NCBI RefSeq assembly: GCF_013170845.1 | Contig: NZ_CP033367.1 | Location: 5,767,001-5,831,000, forward strand | Reading direction: 5' to 3' | Origin: Mesorhizobium loti R88b | Lineage (GTDB): Bacteria > Pseudomonadota > Alphaproteobacteria > Rhizobiales > Rhizobiaceae | Length of the DNA: 64,000 nucleotides | Shown here: positions 1 to 9,940 of the stretch, piece after piece | Numbering within the stretch: position 1 is the stretch's first letter | How the letters are laid out: the number at the start of each line of letters is the position of its first letter | Notes under the pieces: model-generated | Told to the model about the DNA's origin: nothing | Databases searched by the model: none | The model's input: the letters and a program-made list of their open reading frames with translations, nothing else | Position numbers and translations under genes: made by a program

Positions 1-216
1 GACGCCAAGCCGGTGCGGCCGGTTGCCGGCGCTTCGGAAGACGAGGTCTTCGACTACGTCTATCTGCGCGACAATGTCGCCGGCGTGATGAGCGAGAACT
101 GGTATCATGGCGGCGGCTGCCGGGCTTGGCTGAAGGTTACGCGAAATACGCTGACGCACGAGATTTCGGCTGTCGAACCGGCGGCTGGTGCCGGTGCGGC
201 GAAGGTTGGCGCGTGA
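1..216 (+). CDS. soxD: Sarcosine oxidase delta subunit, C-terminal part
   Basis: The reading frame is open from the window edge and ends at a TGA at 214-216, so only the last 71 residues are visible. Residues such as DYVYLRDN and the W-Y-H-G-G-G-C-R stretch are typical of the small zinc-binding delta subunit of heterotetrameric sarcosine oxidase, which oxidatively demethylates sarcosine to glycine and passes the one-carbon unit to tetrahydrofolate. The stop overlaps the soxA start (TGATG), indicating translational coupling. The rest of soxD, and normally soxB, should lie just outside the window. The assignment rests mainly on position before soxA and soxG. Confidence 0.85.
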   Translation, partial: DAKPVRPVAGASEDEVFDYVYLRDNVAGVMSENWYHGGGCRAWLKVTRNTLTHEISAVEPAAGAGAAKVGA

Positions 217-3197
217 TGGCCGGCAATCAGACAAACCGGCTCAGATCCGGCGGCCTCATCGACCGCTCGGCGCAGCTGAATTTCCGCTTCGACGGCAAGA
301 GCTTTTCCGGCTTCCAGGGCGACACGCTGGCATCGGCGCTCGTCGCCAACGGCGTCAAGCTGGTCGGGCGCTCGTTCAAGTACCATCGACCGCGCGGCAT
401 TCTCACGGCCGGCTCGGAAGAGCCTAACGCGCTGGTTGAGCTGCGCACCGGCGCCCGGCGCGAGCCCAACACCAAGGCGACGACCGCGGAACTCTATGAA
501 GGGCTCGAGGCCGCCAGCCAGAACCGCTGGCCGTCGCTGCACCACGACGTGATGTCGGTGAACCAACTGTTCGCGCCGATCTTCGTCGCCGGCTTCTACT
601 ACAAGACCTTCATGTGGCCGGCGAAATTCTGGGAAGCGATCTACGAGCCCGCTATCCGCCGCGCCGCGGGTCTCGGCCGTGCCGCGGGTGTTTCCGACCC
701 CGACCACTACGACAAGGCCTGGGCGCATTGCGACGTGCTGATCGCCGGCTCCGGTCCGGCAGGCCTGGCAGCAGCAATCGCTGCCGGCCGCAGCGGCGCT
801 CGCGTCATTCTCTGCGAAGAGGATTTTGCCCCAGGAGGCCGACTGCTGTCGGATGGCGGCACGATCGATGGCCTGCCGGCCGCCGAATGGCTATCGCGAA
901 CGTTGGCTGAACTCACGGCAATGCCCGATGTCCGCATCATGACCCGCACAACCCTGTTCGGCGTCTATGACGGCGGCACCTATGGCGCGATCGAGCGGGT
1001 CAACGATCATCTGCCGGTGCCGCCCGAACATCAGGTACGGCAGCGGCTGTGGCGCATCGTGGCCAAGCGCAGCATCGTCGCCGCCGGCGCGATCGAGCGG
1101 CCGATCGTCTTTGCTGGCAACGACACGCCCGGCGTGATGATGGCTTCCGCCATGCGGACCTATGTCACGCGCTATGCCGCAACGCCGGCAAAACGCATCG
1201 CGCTGTTCACCAACAATGAGGATGGCTGGCGCACGGTCGAGACGGTACTTGGCGCCGGACTGCAGATCGCGGCGGTGGTCGACGCACGGCCTGACGTCTC
1301 GCCCGCCCATCGCTCGCTCGCCTCCAAGAACGGCTTTACCGTGCTGCATGGTTCGGTCAGCGGCGTGGATGGCGGCAAGGACGGCGTGCGCAAGATTTCG
1401 GTGTCGCTGACCGGCGGCGCGCGTGCCGAGGTCGAGGCCGATGGGCTCGCTATTTCCGGTGGCTGGAATCCGACGGTCGGTCTGACCTCCTACCATCGCG
1501 GCCGACCGAAATGGAGCGACGACATCGCCGCCTTCGTGCCCGATGGCGCACCTCCAGGCATGGTGGCCGCAGGTGCGGCCAATGGGGCCTTCGGGCTAGG
1601 CGCCTGCCTGCGCGAAGGTTTTGAAGCGGGAACGATGGCCGCGCGTGACACAGGACGCACCGGCAACGCCGGATCGACGCCCGTCGCCGACGATGAGGCT
1701 CTCTCGCTTGCGCCGCTCTGGCATGTTGCCGGCAAGGGCAAGGCCTTTGTCGACCAGCAGCACGATGTCACCGCCTCCGACATCGAACTGGCGCAGCGCG
1801 AAGGCTTTGAGTCGGTCGAGCATCTGAAGCGCTATACGACACTCGGCATGGCGACCGACCAGGGCAAGACCTCCAATGTCGCCGGCCTCGCGATCATGGC
1901 GGCGGTCAGCGGCCGCTCCATTCCCGAGACCGGCACGACGATCTACCGGCCGCCCTACGTGCCCGTCGCCATCGGCGCCTTCGCCGGCCATCATCGCGAC
2001 GAGACTTTCCACGCCACAAGGCTGACGCCGTCGCATCACTGGGCCGCCGAACAGGGCGCGATCTTCGTCGACACTGGTCTGTGGAAGCGCGCGCAATGGT
2101 ATCCACGCGCCGGCGAGAAAGACTGGCTCGAATCCGTCACCCGCGAGGTCAAGGCGGTGCGGAGCGGCGTCGGCTTCTGCGATGTCTCAACGCTCGGCAA
2201 GATCGACGTGCACGGCCCGGATGCCGGCGCCTTTCTCGACCGCGTCTACATCAACACCTTCTCCAGCCTCGCCGTCGGCAAGGCGCGCTACGGGCTGATG
2301 CTGCGCGAGGACGGCATCGTCTATGACGACGGCACGACGTCGCGGCTGGCCGAGGACCATTATTTCCTGACCACGACGACCGCCAAGGCCGGGCTGGTGA
2401 TGCAGCATCTCGAATTCTGCCGGCAGGTGCTGTTTCCCGAACTCGACGTGCAGCTGACCTCTGTCTCCGACCAGTGGGCGCAATTCTCGATCGCAGGACC
2501 TAAGACACGCGATCTGCTGAAGGAGATCGTCGACCCCGCCGAGGATTTGTCCAACGAAGGTTTCCCGTTCATGGGCGCGCGCGAAGTCGCTTTGCGCGGC
2601 GGCATCAAGGCGCGGCTGTTCCGCATCTCCTTCTCCGGCGAGATGGCGTTCGAGATTTCCGTGCCCGCGCGCTACGGCGAAGCGATGGCACGGAATCTGA
2701 TGGTTGCGGGAAAACCGCTCGGCGTGACGCCTTACGGCACTGAGGCACTCGGCGTGATGCGCGTCGAGAAGGGCCATATCGCCGGACCGGAACTGAGCGG
2801 CACGACGACGGCAGCCGATCTCGGACTGGGCAAGATGATGTCGACCAGGAAGGATTTTATTGGCCGCGTCATGGCAGGGCGCGAGGCGCTCGTGGCGCCG
2901 GACCGTCAGGTCGTCGTCGGCATCAAGCCGACGGACAAGGCACGCCGCCTGCGCTCCGGTGCGCACATCATTCCGAAAGGCCAAACGCCTAGCCCGGGCA
3001 ACGACCAGGGCTATGTCACCTCGGTCTGCTTCTCGCCGACACTAGACCAGTGGATTGGCCTCGCGCTCGTCGAGCGCGGCCGCGAACGCATCGGCGAGAT
3101 TGTCCATGCGCATGATCCGCTGCGCGGCGAGGACTATGATGTCGAGCTCTGCAATCCCGTCTTCTACGATCCGGATGGAGGGCGCCAGCGTGGCTGA
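216..3197 (+). CDS. soxA: Sarcosine oxidase alpha subunit
   Basis: This 993-residue protein has the usual length and domain order of the family. An N-terminal region with FSGFQGDTLASAL and SFKYHRPRG has the ferredoxin-like fold. A dinucleotide-binding motif GSGPAGLAAA lies near residue 175. A GcvT-like folate-binding domain fills roughly residues 600-985. With SoxB, SoxD and SoxG it converts sarcosine to glycine, forming 5,10-methylenetetrahydrofolate and hydrogen peroxide in the cytoplasm. The ATG at 216 is chosen because it overlaps the soxD stop and gives the canonical start MAGNQTNRL; an in-frame upstream ATG would run through soxD. Confidence 0.96.
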   Translation: MAGNQTNRLRSGGLIDRSAQLNFRFDGKSFSGFQGDTLASALVANGVKLVGRSFKYHRPRGILTAGSEEPNALVELRTGARREPNTKATTAELYEGLEAASQNRWPSLHHDVMSVNQLFAPIFVAGFYYKTFMWPAKFWEAIYEPAIRRAAGLGRAAGVSDPDHYDKAWAHCDVLIAGSGPAGLAAAIAAGRSGARVILCEEDFAPGGRLLSDGGTIDGLPAAEWLSRTLAELTAMPDVRIMTRTTLFGVYDGGTYGAIERVNDHLPVPPEHQVRQRLWRIVAKRSIVAAGAIERPIVFAGNDTPGVMMASAMRTYVTRYAATPAKRIALFTNNEDGWRTVETVLGAGLQIAAVVDARPDVSPAHRSLASKNGFTVLHGSVSGVDGGKDGVRKISVSLTGGARAEVEADGLAISGGWNPTVGLTSYHRGRPKWSDDIAAFVPDGAPPGMVAAGAANGAFGLGACLREGFEAGTMAARDTGRTGNAGSTPVADDEALSLAPLWHVAGKGKAFVDQQHDVTASDIELAQREGFESVEHLKRYTTLGMATDQGKTSNVAGLAIMAAVSGRSIPETGTTIYRPPYVPVAIGAFAGHHRDETFHATRLTPSHHWAAEQGAIFVDTGLWKRAQWYPRAGEKDWLESVTREVKAVRSGVGFCDVSTLGKIDVHGPDAGAFLDRVYINTFSSLAVGKARYGLMLREDGIVYDDGTTSRLAEDHYFLTTTTAKAGLVMQHLEFCRQVLFPELDVQLTSVSDQWAQFSIAGPKTRDLLKEIVDPAEDLSNEGFPFMGAREVALRGGIKARLFRISFSGEMAFEISVPARYGEAMARNLMVAGKPLGVTPYGTEALGVMRVEKGHIAGPELSGTTTAADLGLGKMMSTRKDFIGRVMAGREALVAPDRQVVVGIKPTDKARRLRSGAHIIPKGQTPSPGNDQGYVTSVCFSPTLDQWIGLALVERGRERIGEIVHAHDPLRGEDYDVELCNPVFYDPDGGRQRG

Positions 3198-3813
3198 GTT
3201 TTCCTGGGACGTTCGCAGCCCGCTCGATCGCGCGCTCGTGTCGGGTGCACATGGGGCGCATGGCGATGCTGGTGTCTCGCTGACAGAGATCCGCGATTTC
3301 GACCTGATCCAAGTGATGGCGCGACGCGGCAAGGCAGCGGACATGGCCACCGCCGCGAAAGCCCGCTTCGGCATTGCGGCTCCGGAAACGCCGAAGGCGG
3401 TGCGGACCGCGGATGCCACGCTGATCTGGTCAGGACCGGATCAGTTTCTTGTGCTGTCGAAGGGCGGCGGGCACGGGACGGAAGCACTCGCTCAGCCGTT
3501 TGCATCTTCAGCGTCGCTGTCGGACCAGTCGCATACACGCGTGCTGATCAGCATCTCCGGCGCCAGGGCGCTGACGATGCTGGCGAAACTGTCATCGATC
3601 GATTTGCATCCCGATGCGTTCCCGGTTGGTGCTGCGGCGGCAACGTCGATGGATCACGCCAGCGTTACGCTCTGGCGGGGTAATGATCGGGATGGACTGG
3701 CGGTGTTCAACGTTCTGGTGTTTGCCACTTTTGCCGAGAGCCTGTGGCATACGATGTTGGACTCGGCCGCTGAGTATGGAGTCGACATCAGCCATTCCGA
3801 GGATATGGCGTAG
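3190..3813 (+). CDS. soxG: Sarcosine oxidase gamma subunit
   Basis: About 207 residues, the normal size for SoxG, and in the expected place directly after soxA. The family is GcvT-like and sits on the alpha subunit, with no known catalytic residues of its own. The GTG at 3190 is preferred because GGAGG ends about 7 bases before it. It overlaps the end of soxA by 8 bases. An in-frame ATG at 3175 would add five residues (MEGAS) but has no visible ribosome binding site. Sequence recognition is moderate; operon position makes the call firm. Confidence 0.88.
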   Translation: MAEFSWDVRSPLDRALVSGAHGAHGDAGVSLTEIRDFDLIQVMARRGKAADMATAAKARFGIAAPETPKAVRTADATLIWSGPDQFLVLSKGGGHGTEALAQPFASSASLSDQSHTRVLISISGARALTMLAKLSSIDLHPDAFPVGAAAATSMDHASVTLWRGNDRDGLAVFNVLVFATFAESLWHTMLDSAAEYGVDISHSEDMA

Positions 3814-3830
3814 CGTTTGTGCGCGCCCTT

Positions 3831-3976
3831 CCTTCTCCCCTTGTGGGAGAAGGTGGCCTCGCGAAGCGAGGTCGGATGAGGGGTGTTCCAGCGTGGCAAT
3901 GACGGCACTCCGTCACCCACCCCTCAACCGTCTCGGCGCTGCGCGCCGATCCACCTTCTCCCACAAGGGGAAAAGG
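3831..3976. repeat. RIME-like mosaic palindromic intergenic repeat
   Basis: Two near-perfect inverted arms of about 26 bases (3831-3856 and 3951-3976) share the CTTCTCCC-TTGTGGGAGAAGG core. Inside them are smaller palindromes such as CCTCGCGAAGCGAGG. This is the layout of the short palindromic elements scattered in rhizobial and Brucella intergenic regions. It fills most of the gap between soxG and the next gene and could fold into a long hairpin in the transcript. The match to RIME or a related family is from memory of the motif, not a search. Confidence 0.75.
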
Positions 3977-4073
3977 GAAGATGGGCGCTCAAGCTTGCCA
4001 AACTCAACCGCACTGCTATTCTTGCTGCTAAAATAATTTTACACACAGGCAAACTTCGAACCGCAAGGCTGAG

Positions 4074-6443
4074 ATGAGCCAGTCGCCCTACCCCACTGTC
4101 ACAGCCGGACCACCGCGCCCGAGCCTCATATTGAGGCCCGGCCAGATCGCGCTGCCGCCGGGCATGGAGCGCTACACGATCCAGGGTAACGGCGCGGTGC
4201 TCATCGACGTCGAAGCCGGCGATACCGTCACCGTACGCAATGTCGAGGGCGGCCAGGCTTGCGAGCTGCTGGCTTGGGACAAGGCCGGTAAGACCGACCC
4301 TGGCGTTTTCGGTGAATCGTCGAACAGCAATGCCGACGCCATCAAGGGGCTGCTGGCGGAAGGCGATGACAGCCTGGCTTCCGTGCGCCGCGGGCTCGAG
4401 CGGCGGCAGGTGCAGCTTGATCAACCCAAGGCGGTTCGCGTGTTCAGCGGCGCAACACCCGCTGGCACCGAGCAGAGTTTTACCGTCACACGCAACGGAG
4501 CAATGCTGATCGCCGCGCCCGGCGGGCCGATGCTGGTCGATGGCCATGACACGGCGACGCCGCTTACCGTCATCGTGCGGCGCAAAACGATCCGCCTGAA
4601 AACAAAATCGCAGTTGGCCGATCCGCTCGCCGACCCAGTGCTCGACCTGCGCGTCCATTCGGCGACGGCCGAATCCTACTTCGTCAAGGCTGGCGACTAT
4701 CTGCAGATCATCGATGTCGATGGCCGCCAATGCACGGACTTCCAGTGCTTTTCGGCGCGCAAGCTGGACAAGGGCCTCGACCACCCGCTCGACGTGACGA
4801 CAACGCGCACGCTGATGGGCGCCAGCTATCCGATGCCTGGGCTGCATTCGAAATACTACGACCAGGACATGGAGCCGCTGGTCGAGGTTATCCAGGACAC
4901 ATGCGGCCGGCACGATGCCTTCGCGCTCGCTTGTGCTGCCAAATATTACGACGACATCGGCTATCCCGGCCACACCAACTGCTCGGAGAATTTCAACGGC
5001 GCTCTGGTCGACAAGGGTGTCAATGCTCGCGCCGGCTGGATGGCGATCAACTTCTTCTTCAACACCGCGATCGACGCGCATGGCGTCATGATGTCCGACG
5101 AGCCATGGTCGCGCGCCGGCGATTATGTGCTGCTCAGAGCGCTGACAGATATCGTCTGCGTATCCTCTGCCTGCCCTGACGACACCACTCCGGCCAATGG
5201 CTGGAACCCAACCGACATCCATGTGCGGACCTATTCCGGCCAGCACAAATTCTCGCGAGCGATCGCCAGACGCATGACGCCCGATTCGGAACCGAAAATG
5301 ACCCGCGAGACCGCTTTTCATTCGAGCTTTGCCAAGCACACCCGCAACTTCGCCGAGTACAGATGCTACTGGCTGGCCAACTCCTTCGCCAAAGACGGGC
5401 CGATCGCCGAATACTGGGCCTGCCGGCAGGACGCCGTGATCATGGACCTGTCGCCGCTGCGCAAGTTCGAGGTCACCGGCCCGGATTCCGAAGCGCTGCT
5501 GCAATACACGCTGACCCGCGACGTGAAAAAACTCGGCGTCGGCCAGGTCGTCTATTCCGCCATGTGCTACGAGCATGGCGGCATGATTGACGATGGCACG
5601 CTGCTGCGGCTCGGCAAGGACAATTTCCGCTGGGTCGGCGGCGACGAGCTATCCGGCGAGTGGCTGCGCGAGACGGCGAAAAAACTCGGCCTCAACGTGC
5701 TGGTGCGCTCGTCGACCGACCAGATGCACAATGTCGCCGTGCAAGGGCCGAAGAGCCGCGACATTCTGCGGGAGGTGATCTGGACCTCGCCGCTGCAGCC
5801 CTCGATCGACGAACTCGAATGGTTCCGCTTCGCGGTGGCGCGCATCGGCGGCGGTAACGGCATTCCGGTCGTGGTCTCGCGCACCGGCTATACCGGCGAA
5901 CTCGGCTATGAGATCTGGTGTCATCCGCGCGACGCCGAAAAAGTGTTCGACGCCATCTGGGAAGCTGGCCAGCCGCACGGGCTGAAGCCGATGGGGCTGC
6001 AGGCGCTCGACATGGTGCGCATCGAGGCCGGTTTGATCTTTGCCGGTTACGAATTCTCCGACCAGACCGATCCGTTCGAGGCCGGCATCGGCTTCACCGT
6101 GGCCTTGAAGACCAAGACCGACGATTTCATCGGCCGCGAGGCGCTGATCCGGCGCAAGGAAAACCCGCAGAACAAGCTTGTCGGCCTCGACATCGACAGC
6201 AATGTCGCGGTCGGCCATGGCGATTGCGTCCATGTCGGCCGTGCGCAGATCGGCGTCGTCACCTCAGGCATGCGCTCACCGGTGCTGAACAAGAACATCG
6301 CGCTGGCGCGGCTCGACGTCACCCATTCGGCCATCGGCACGGTAGTCGAGATCGGCAAGCTCGACGGCCATGCCAAGCGGCTGCCGGCGCGTGTCGTTGC
6401 CTTCGCCCACTACGATCCGCAGAAGACCAAGCCGCGCTCGTGA
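4074..6443 (+). CDS. DUF1989-GcvT fusion protein (aminomethyltransferase family)
   Basis: This 789-residue protein has three parts. Residues 1-180 look like a degenerate beta-rich DUF1989 half (VEAGDTVTVRNVEGGQACEL). Residues about 190-375 are a clear DUF1989 (urea-carboxylase-associated) domain with DVDGRQCTDF and YPGHTNCSENF. Residues about 425-789 are a glycine-cleavage T-protein/DmdA-like folate domain (GMIDDGTLLRLG, SRTGYTGELGYEIW). The T domain suggests transfer of a methyl or methylene group to tetrahydrofolate. The substrate is unknown, but the position between sox and an APC permease points to an N-methylated amino acid or betaine derivative. The start codon follows a weak ribosome binding site. 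Confidence 0.85.
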   Translation: MSQSPYPTVTAGPPRPSLILRPGQIALPPGMERYTIQGNGAVLIDVEAGDTVTVRNVEGGQACELLAWDKAGKTDPGVFGESSNSNADAIKGLLAEGDDSLASVRRGLERRQVQLDQPKAVRVFSGATPAGTEQSFTVTRNGAMLIAAPGGPMLVDGHDTATPLTVIVRRKTIRLKTKSQLADPLADPVLDLRVHSATAESYFVKAGDYLQIIDVDGRQCTDFQCFSARKLDKGLDHPLDVTTTRTLMGASYPMPGLHSKYYDQDMEPLVEVIQDTCGRHDAFALACAAKYYDDIGYPGHTNCSENFNGALVDKGVNARAGWMAINFFFNTAIDAHGVMMSDEPWSRAGDYVLLRALTDIVCVSSACPDDTTPANGWNPTDIHVRTYSGQHKFSRAIARRMTPDSEPKMTRETAFHSSFAKHTRNFAEYRCYWLANSFAKDGPIAEYWACRQDAVIMDLSPLRKFEVTGPDSEALLQYTLTRDVKKLGVGQVVYSAMCYEHGGMIDDGTLLRLGKDNFRWVGGDELSGEWLRETAKKLGLNVLVRSSTDQMHNVAVQGPKSRDILREVIWTSPLQPSIDELEWFRFAVARIGGGNGIPVVVSRTGYTGELGYEIWCHPRDAEKVFDAIWEAGQPHGLKPMGLQALDMVRIEAGLIFAGYEFSDQTDPFEAGIGFTVALKTKTDDFIGREALIRRKENPQNKLVGLDIDSNVAVGHGDCVHVGRAQIGVVTSGMRSPVLNKNIALARLDVTHSAIGTVVEIGKLDGHAKRLPARVVAFAHYDPQKTKPRS

Positions 6444-6694
6444 GCACTGCCTTCGTGCATCTGAACCGGCCTGCCGGTCATCCCGCTGGGCGCATCGGTG
6501 GCCGCGCGCGCAAGCGTGATGTGCACGGTTTCACAAAACGCTTGACGTGAAAGCGCGCCGGATCAATCTTCACTCTTAAGAAAAAAATACGACTGAGTGG
6601 AAACACAGCGGTTGTGATCATTGGCCGGGGAGCAAGCTTCGCAAAGCCGAGGCATCGCCGGCGGGGAACACTTACAAAAGGGGAAGTCACTGAC

Positions 6695-8404
6695 ATGAGC
6701 ACCATAAGCACGGCCCTGGAGCAGCCTGCCGAAAGCAAGCTGCTCAGGCATATCGACTGGCGCGGCGCCTTCTGGGTGGCAAGCGGCGTTCCGGCGCTGG
6801 TCCTGTTCTCGATCGGCGGCATCGCCGGCACGACCGGGACACTGGCCTTCCTGATCTGGACGGTGTCCATGGTCATGGGTTTCCTGCAATCCTTCACCTA
6901 TGCCGAGATTGCCGGCCTGTTCCCGAACAAGTCCGGGGGGGCCTCGATCTACGGCGCCACCGCCTGGCTACGCTACTCCAAGTTCATCGCGCCGCTCTCG
7001 GTGTGGTGCAACTGGTTCGCCTGGTCGCCGGTGCTGTCGCTCGGCTGCTCGATCGCCGCCGCCTATATCCTCAACGCGCTGGCGCCGGTGCCGCTGTTCA
7101 CAGCAACTTCGGCGGAGGTCGTTGCCTATATCGCGGCGCATGCCGGAACGGCGCCCGCGGACGCGATCACGGCGGTGACCGCCGCCGCAACGCCGGCGAT
7201 CCGTAACTGGACGCTTTACAGCCACACGCTGGGTCCGGTTTCCTTCACGTTCAACGCGACCTTCTTCATCGGCGCGGTGCTAATGCTGATCATCTTCTCG
7301 ATCCAGCATCGCGGCATCCTCGGCACAGCCAATGTGCAGAAATATATCGGCCTGCTGGTCATCATCCCGATGCTGATCGTCGGCGTCGTGCCGATCTTCA
7401 CCGGGCAGATCAACTGGGCCAACTTCTCGCCGCTGGTGCCGCTGGCCACCGCCTATGCCCCGGACCCCGGCACCTGGAACATCGCCGGCTGGACGCTGGT
7501 GCTCGGCGGCATGTTCATCGCCGCCTGGTCGACCTACGGCTTCGAGACGGCGGTCTGCTACACCTCCGAGTTCAAGAACCCGGGCACCGACACCTTCAAG
7601 GCGATCTTCTATTCCGGCCTGCTCTGCATGCTGCTGTTCATCCTGGTGCCCTTCACCTTCCAGGGCGTACTCGGCCTCAACGGCATGCTGGCGACACCGA
7701 TCGTCGATGGTTCCGGCGTCGCCGATGCGCTGGCCGGGATGGTCGGCGGCGGGGCACTGATCCACAGCCTGCTGGTGATGCTGATGATCCTGGCCCTGGT
7801 GCTGTGCATCATGACGGCAATGGCCGGCTCCTCGCGCACGCTCTACCAGGGCTCGGTCGACGGCTGGCTGCCGCGCTATCTCAGCCACGTCAATGAGCAT
7901 GGCGCGCCGACGCGGGCCATGTGGACCGACCTCTGCTTCAACCTGGTCGTTCTGGCCATCGCCTCGGCCGACGCGACGAGCTTCTTCTTCATCCTCGCCG
8001 TGTCGAACTGCGGCTACATCATCTTCAACTTCCTCAACCTCAATGCCGGCTGGATCCACCGCATCGACAACGGCCATATCGCGCGGCCCTGGAAGGCACC
8101 GAGCTGGCTCTTGGGGATCGGGGCGATCTTCGCCTATGTCAACGCGATCTTCATGGGCGCCGGCGCCAAGGTCTGGAACCCGATGGCGCTGTGGGCCGGA
8201 CTGATCACCGCGGCCTTGATCATCCCGGTGTTCTGCTATCGGCATTACGTCCAGGACAAGGGCAAATTCCCTGATCACATGCTGGCCGATCTCGGCATGA
8301 CGGGTGCTGACCTCGCGGTCAAGAAAGCGGGGATGCTGCCTTACCTGACGCTCGTCGCCGGGGTGGCGGTCATGCTGCTCGCCAACTGGTTCTTCGTCAT
8401 CTGA
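6695..8404 (+). CDS. APC-superfamily amino acid permease
   Basis: A 569-residue polytopic inner-membrane protein with about 12-13 hydrophobic segments and the N-terminal G-x-G-G-I-A-G-like first helix and YAEIAGLFPNKSGG motif of amino acid-polyamine-organocation transporters. The ATG at 6695 follows a purine-rich AAAAGGGGAAG site; a longer open frame upstream lacks one. It lies 251 bases after the DUF1989-GcvT gene on the same strand. The gap is AT-rich with no gene in it. The likely role is uptake of the amino compound degraded by the neighbouring enzymes, but nothing in the sequence fixes the substrate. Confidence 0.88.
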   Translation: MSTISTALEQPAESKLLRHIDWRGAFWVASGVPALVLFSIGGIAGTTGTLAFLIWTVSMVMGFLQSFTYAEIAGLFPNKSGGASIYGATAWLRYSKFIAPLSVWCNWFAWSPVLSLGCSIAAAYILNALAPVPLFTATSAEVVAYIAAHAGTAPADAITAVTAAATPAIRNWTLYSHTLGPVSFTFNATFFIGAVLMLIIFSIQHRGILGTANVQKYIGLLVIIPMLIVGVVPIFTGQINWANFSPLVPLATAYAPDPGTWNIAGWTLVLGGMFIAAWSTYGFETAVCYTSEFKNPGTDTFKAIFYSGLLCMLLFILVPFTFQGVLGLNGMLATPIVDGSGVADALAGMVGGGALIHSLLVMLMILALVLCIMTAMAGSSRTLYQGSVDGWLPRYLSHVNEHGAPTRAMWTDLCFNLVVLAIASADATSFFFILAVSNCGYIIFNFLNLNAGWIHRIDNGHIARPWKAPSWLLGIGAIFAYVNAIFMGAGAKVWNPMALWAGLITAALIIPVFCYRHYVQDKGKFPDHMLADLGMTGADLAVKKAGMLPYLTLVAGVAVMLLANWFFVI

Positions 8405-8415
8405 CGACTAAGAGC

Positions 8416-8453
8416 AAAAGAAATGGGCGCGCCTCGGCGCGCCCATTTCTTTT
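8416..8453. terminator. Bidirectional terminator between convergent genes
   Basis: A perfect 18-base inverted repeat (8416-8433 and 8436-8453) with GC-rich centre GGGCGCGCC and AAAAGAAA/TTTCTTTT tails on both sides. It sits between the stop of the rightward permease and the stop of the leftward monooxygenase, so it can end transcription both ways. Confidence 0.93.
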
Positions 8454-8464
8454 CACGGTGAGTC

Positions 8465-9820
8465 TCAGCCGGTCTTGCGGACGGCCTCTTCCGCGCCTTC
8501 GAAAAACCGGTTCGGCGGCCGTTTCAGACCGAGGTTCTCACGCAACGTTGTGCCCTCATACTCGCGCCGGAAAAGTCCTCGCCGCTGCAACTCGGGCACG
8601 ACCTTCTCGGCGAAGTCATCCAGCCCGGCGGGCAGATAGGGAAACATGATGTTGAAGCCGTCTGACCCTTCCGCGACCAGCCATTCCTCCATCTCGTCGG
8701 CAATGGTTTGCGGCGTGCCGACAAAGGCGAGGCCGGAATAGCCGCCCAGCCGCTGGGCAAGCTGGCGCACGGTCAGGTTTTCGTTCCGGGCCAGCTCAAT
8801 GACGCGCTCGCGGCTGCTCTTCGAGGCATTGGTCTCCGGTATGTCAGGCAAAGCGGCGTCTGGATCAAAGGCCGATGCGTCATGTCCAAGAGCGATCGAT
8901 AGCGAGGCAATGCCGCTCTCGTAGTAGACCAGGCTGTCGAGCTTCGCCCGCTTGGCTCGCGCTTCCTCAATACTGTCGCCAACGATGACGAAAGCGCCGG
9001 GCAGGATCTTGATGTCGTCGCGTGAGCGGCCGAGTTTTTGTGCCCTGCTTTTGACGTCGGCAAAGAAGCGCTGACCCGAGGCAAGATCGCCATGGGCGGC
9101 GAAAATAACCTCCGCCGTCTCGGCCGCCAGTTGCCGTCCTGCCTCTGATGCGCCGGCTTGGACAATGACCGGCCAGCCTTGCACCGGGCGCGCTATGTTG
9201 AGCGGCCCCCGCACCGAGAGATACTCGCCCTTGTGGTCCAGCACATGCAATTTGGCGGGATCGAAATAGAGCCCGCTTTCGGCATCGCGGATGAAGGCAT
9301 CGTCGGCAAAACTGTCCCACAGGCCGGTCACGACATCGTAGAATTCCCGCGCCCGGCGATAGCGCTCGTCATGTTCGACATGCTCGTCCAACCCGAAGTT
9401 CAGTGCGGCATCCGGATTGGACGTGGTGACGATGTTCCAGCCGGCGCGGCCGCCGCTGATATGGTCGAGCGACGCGAAGCGGCGGGCGATGTGATAGGGC
9501 GCATCGAAGGTGGTCGACGCGGTGGCGACCAGCCCGATGTGGTCGGTGACGGCGGCCAGCGCCGACAGCAGCGTGAACGGCTCGAACGAGGTCACTGTGT
9601 GGCTGCGCCGCAGCGCTTCGATCGGCATGTTGAGCACGGCCAGATGGTCGGCCATGAAGAAGGCATCGAACTTCGCCGCCTCCAGTGTCTGGGCGAAGCG
9701 CTTCAGATGCGCGAAGTTGAAGTTGGCGTCGGGATAGGCGCCGGGATAGCGCCAGGCGCCGGTGTGGAGACTGACCGGGCGCATGAAGGCGCCGAGCCGC
9801 AATTGCCGTTTTTCTGCCAT
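8465..9820 (-). CDS. LLM-class flavin-dependent monooxygenase (NtaA/SnaA/DszA type)
   Basis: The 451 residues match the usual length of the nitrilotriacetate monooxygenase component A family, FMNH2-dependent enzymes that hydroxylate diverse C-N and C-S compounds with a separate flavin reductase. Typical segments are WRYPGAYPDANFNF near the N-terminus, AKFDAFFMADH, SGGRAGWNIVTT and QGWPVIVQAGASEAG. No reductase gene is adjacent, so reduced flavin must come from elsewhere. It is on the same strand as the RND gene upstream, but a 187-base gap with hairpins suggests its own promoter. The substrate is unknown. Confidence 0.88.
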   Translation of the reverse strand: MAEKRQLRLGAFMRPVSLHTGAWRYPGAYPDANFNFAHLKRFAQTLEAAKFDAFFMADHLAVLNMPIEALRRSHTVTSFEPFTLLSALAAVTDHIGLVATASTTFDAPYHIARRFASLDHISGGRAGWNIVTTSNPDAALNFGLDEHVEHDERYRRAREFYDVVTGLWDSFADDAFIRDAESGLYFDPAKLHVLDHKGEYLSVRGPLNIARPVQGWPVIVQAGASEAGRQLAAETAEVIFAAHGDLASGQRFFADVKSRAQKLGRSRDDIKILPGAFVIVGDSIEEARAKRAKLDSLVYYESGIASLSIALGHDASAFDPDAALPDIPETNASKSSRERVIELARNENLTVRQLAQRLGGYSGLAFVGTPQTIADEMEEWLVAEGSDGFNIMFPYLPAGLDDFAEKVVPELQRRGLFRREYEGTTLRENLGLKRPPNRFFEGAEEAVRKTG

Positions 9821-9940
9821 GGGGAGACACCCTGATGAGGACGAGCGTTGCCGCTCTAGTTGTCGTGCAGGATGGTACCGCTTTGCGGCCCTGGGAAGGA
9901 ATTCTGTTTTGCAGAATCGGTGCTGGGGAGCATTTTCATC

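Noticed and set aside
3977..4073. Glycine riboswitch upstream of the GcvT-fusion gene
   Set aside because: I looked for the conserved glycine aptamer blocks and did not find them; the gap is filled by the repeat element and a short AT-rich leader.
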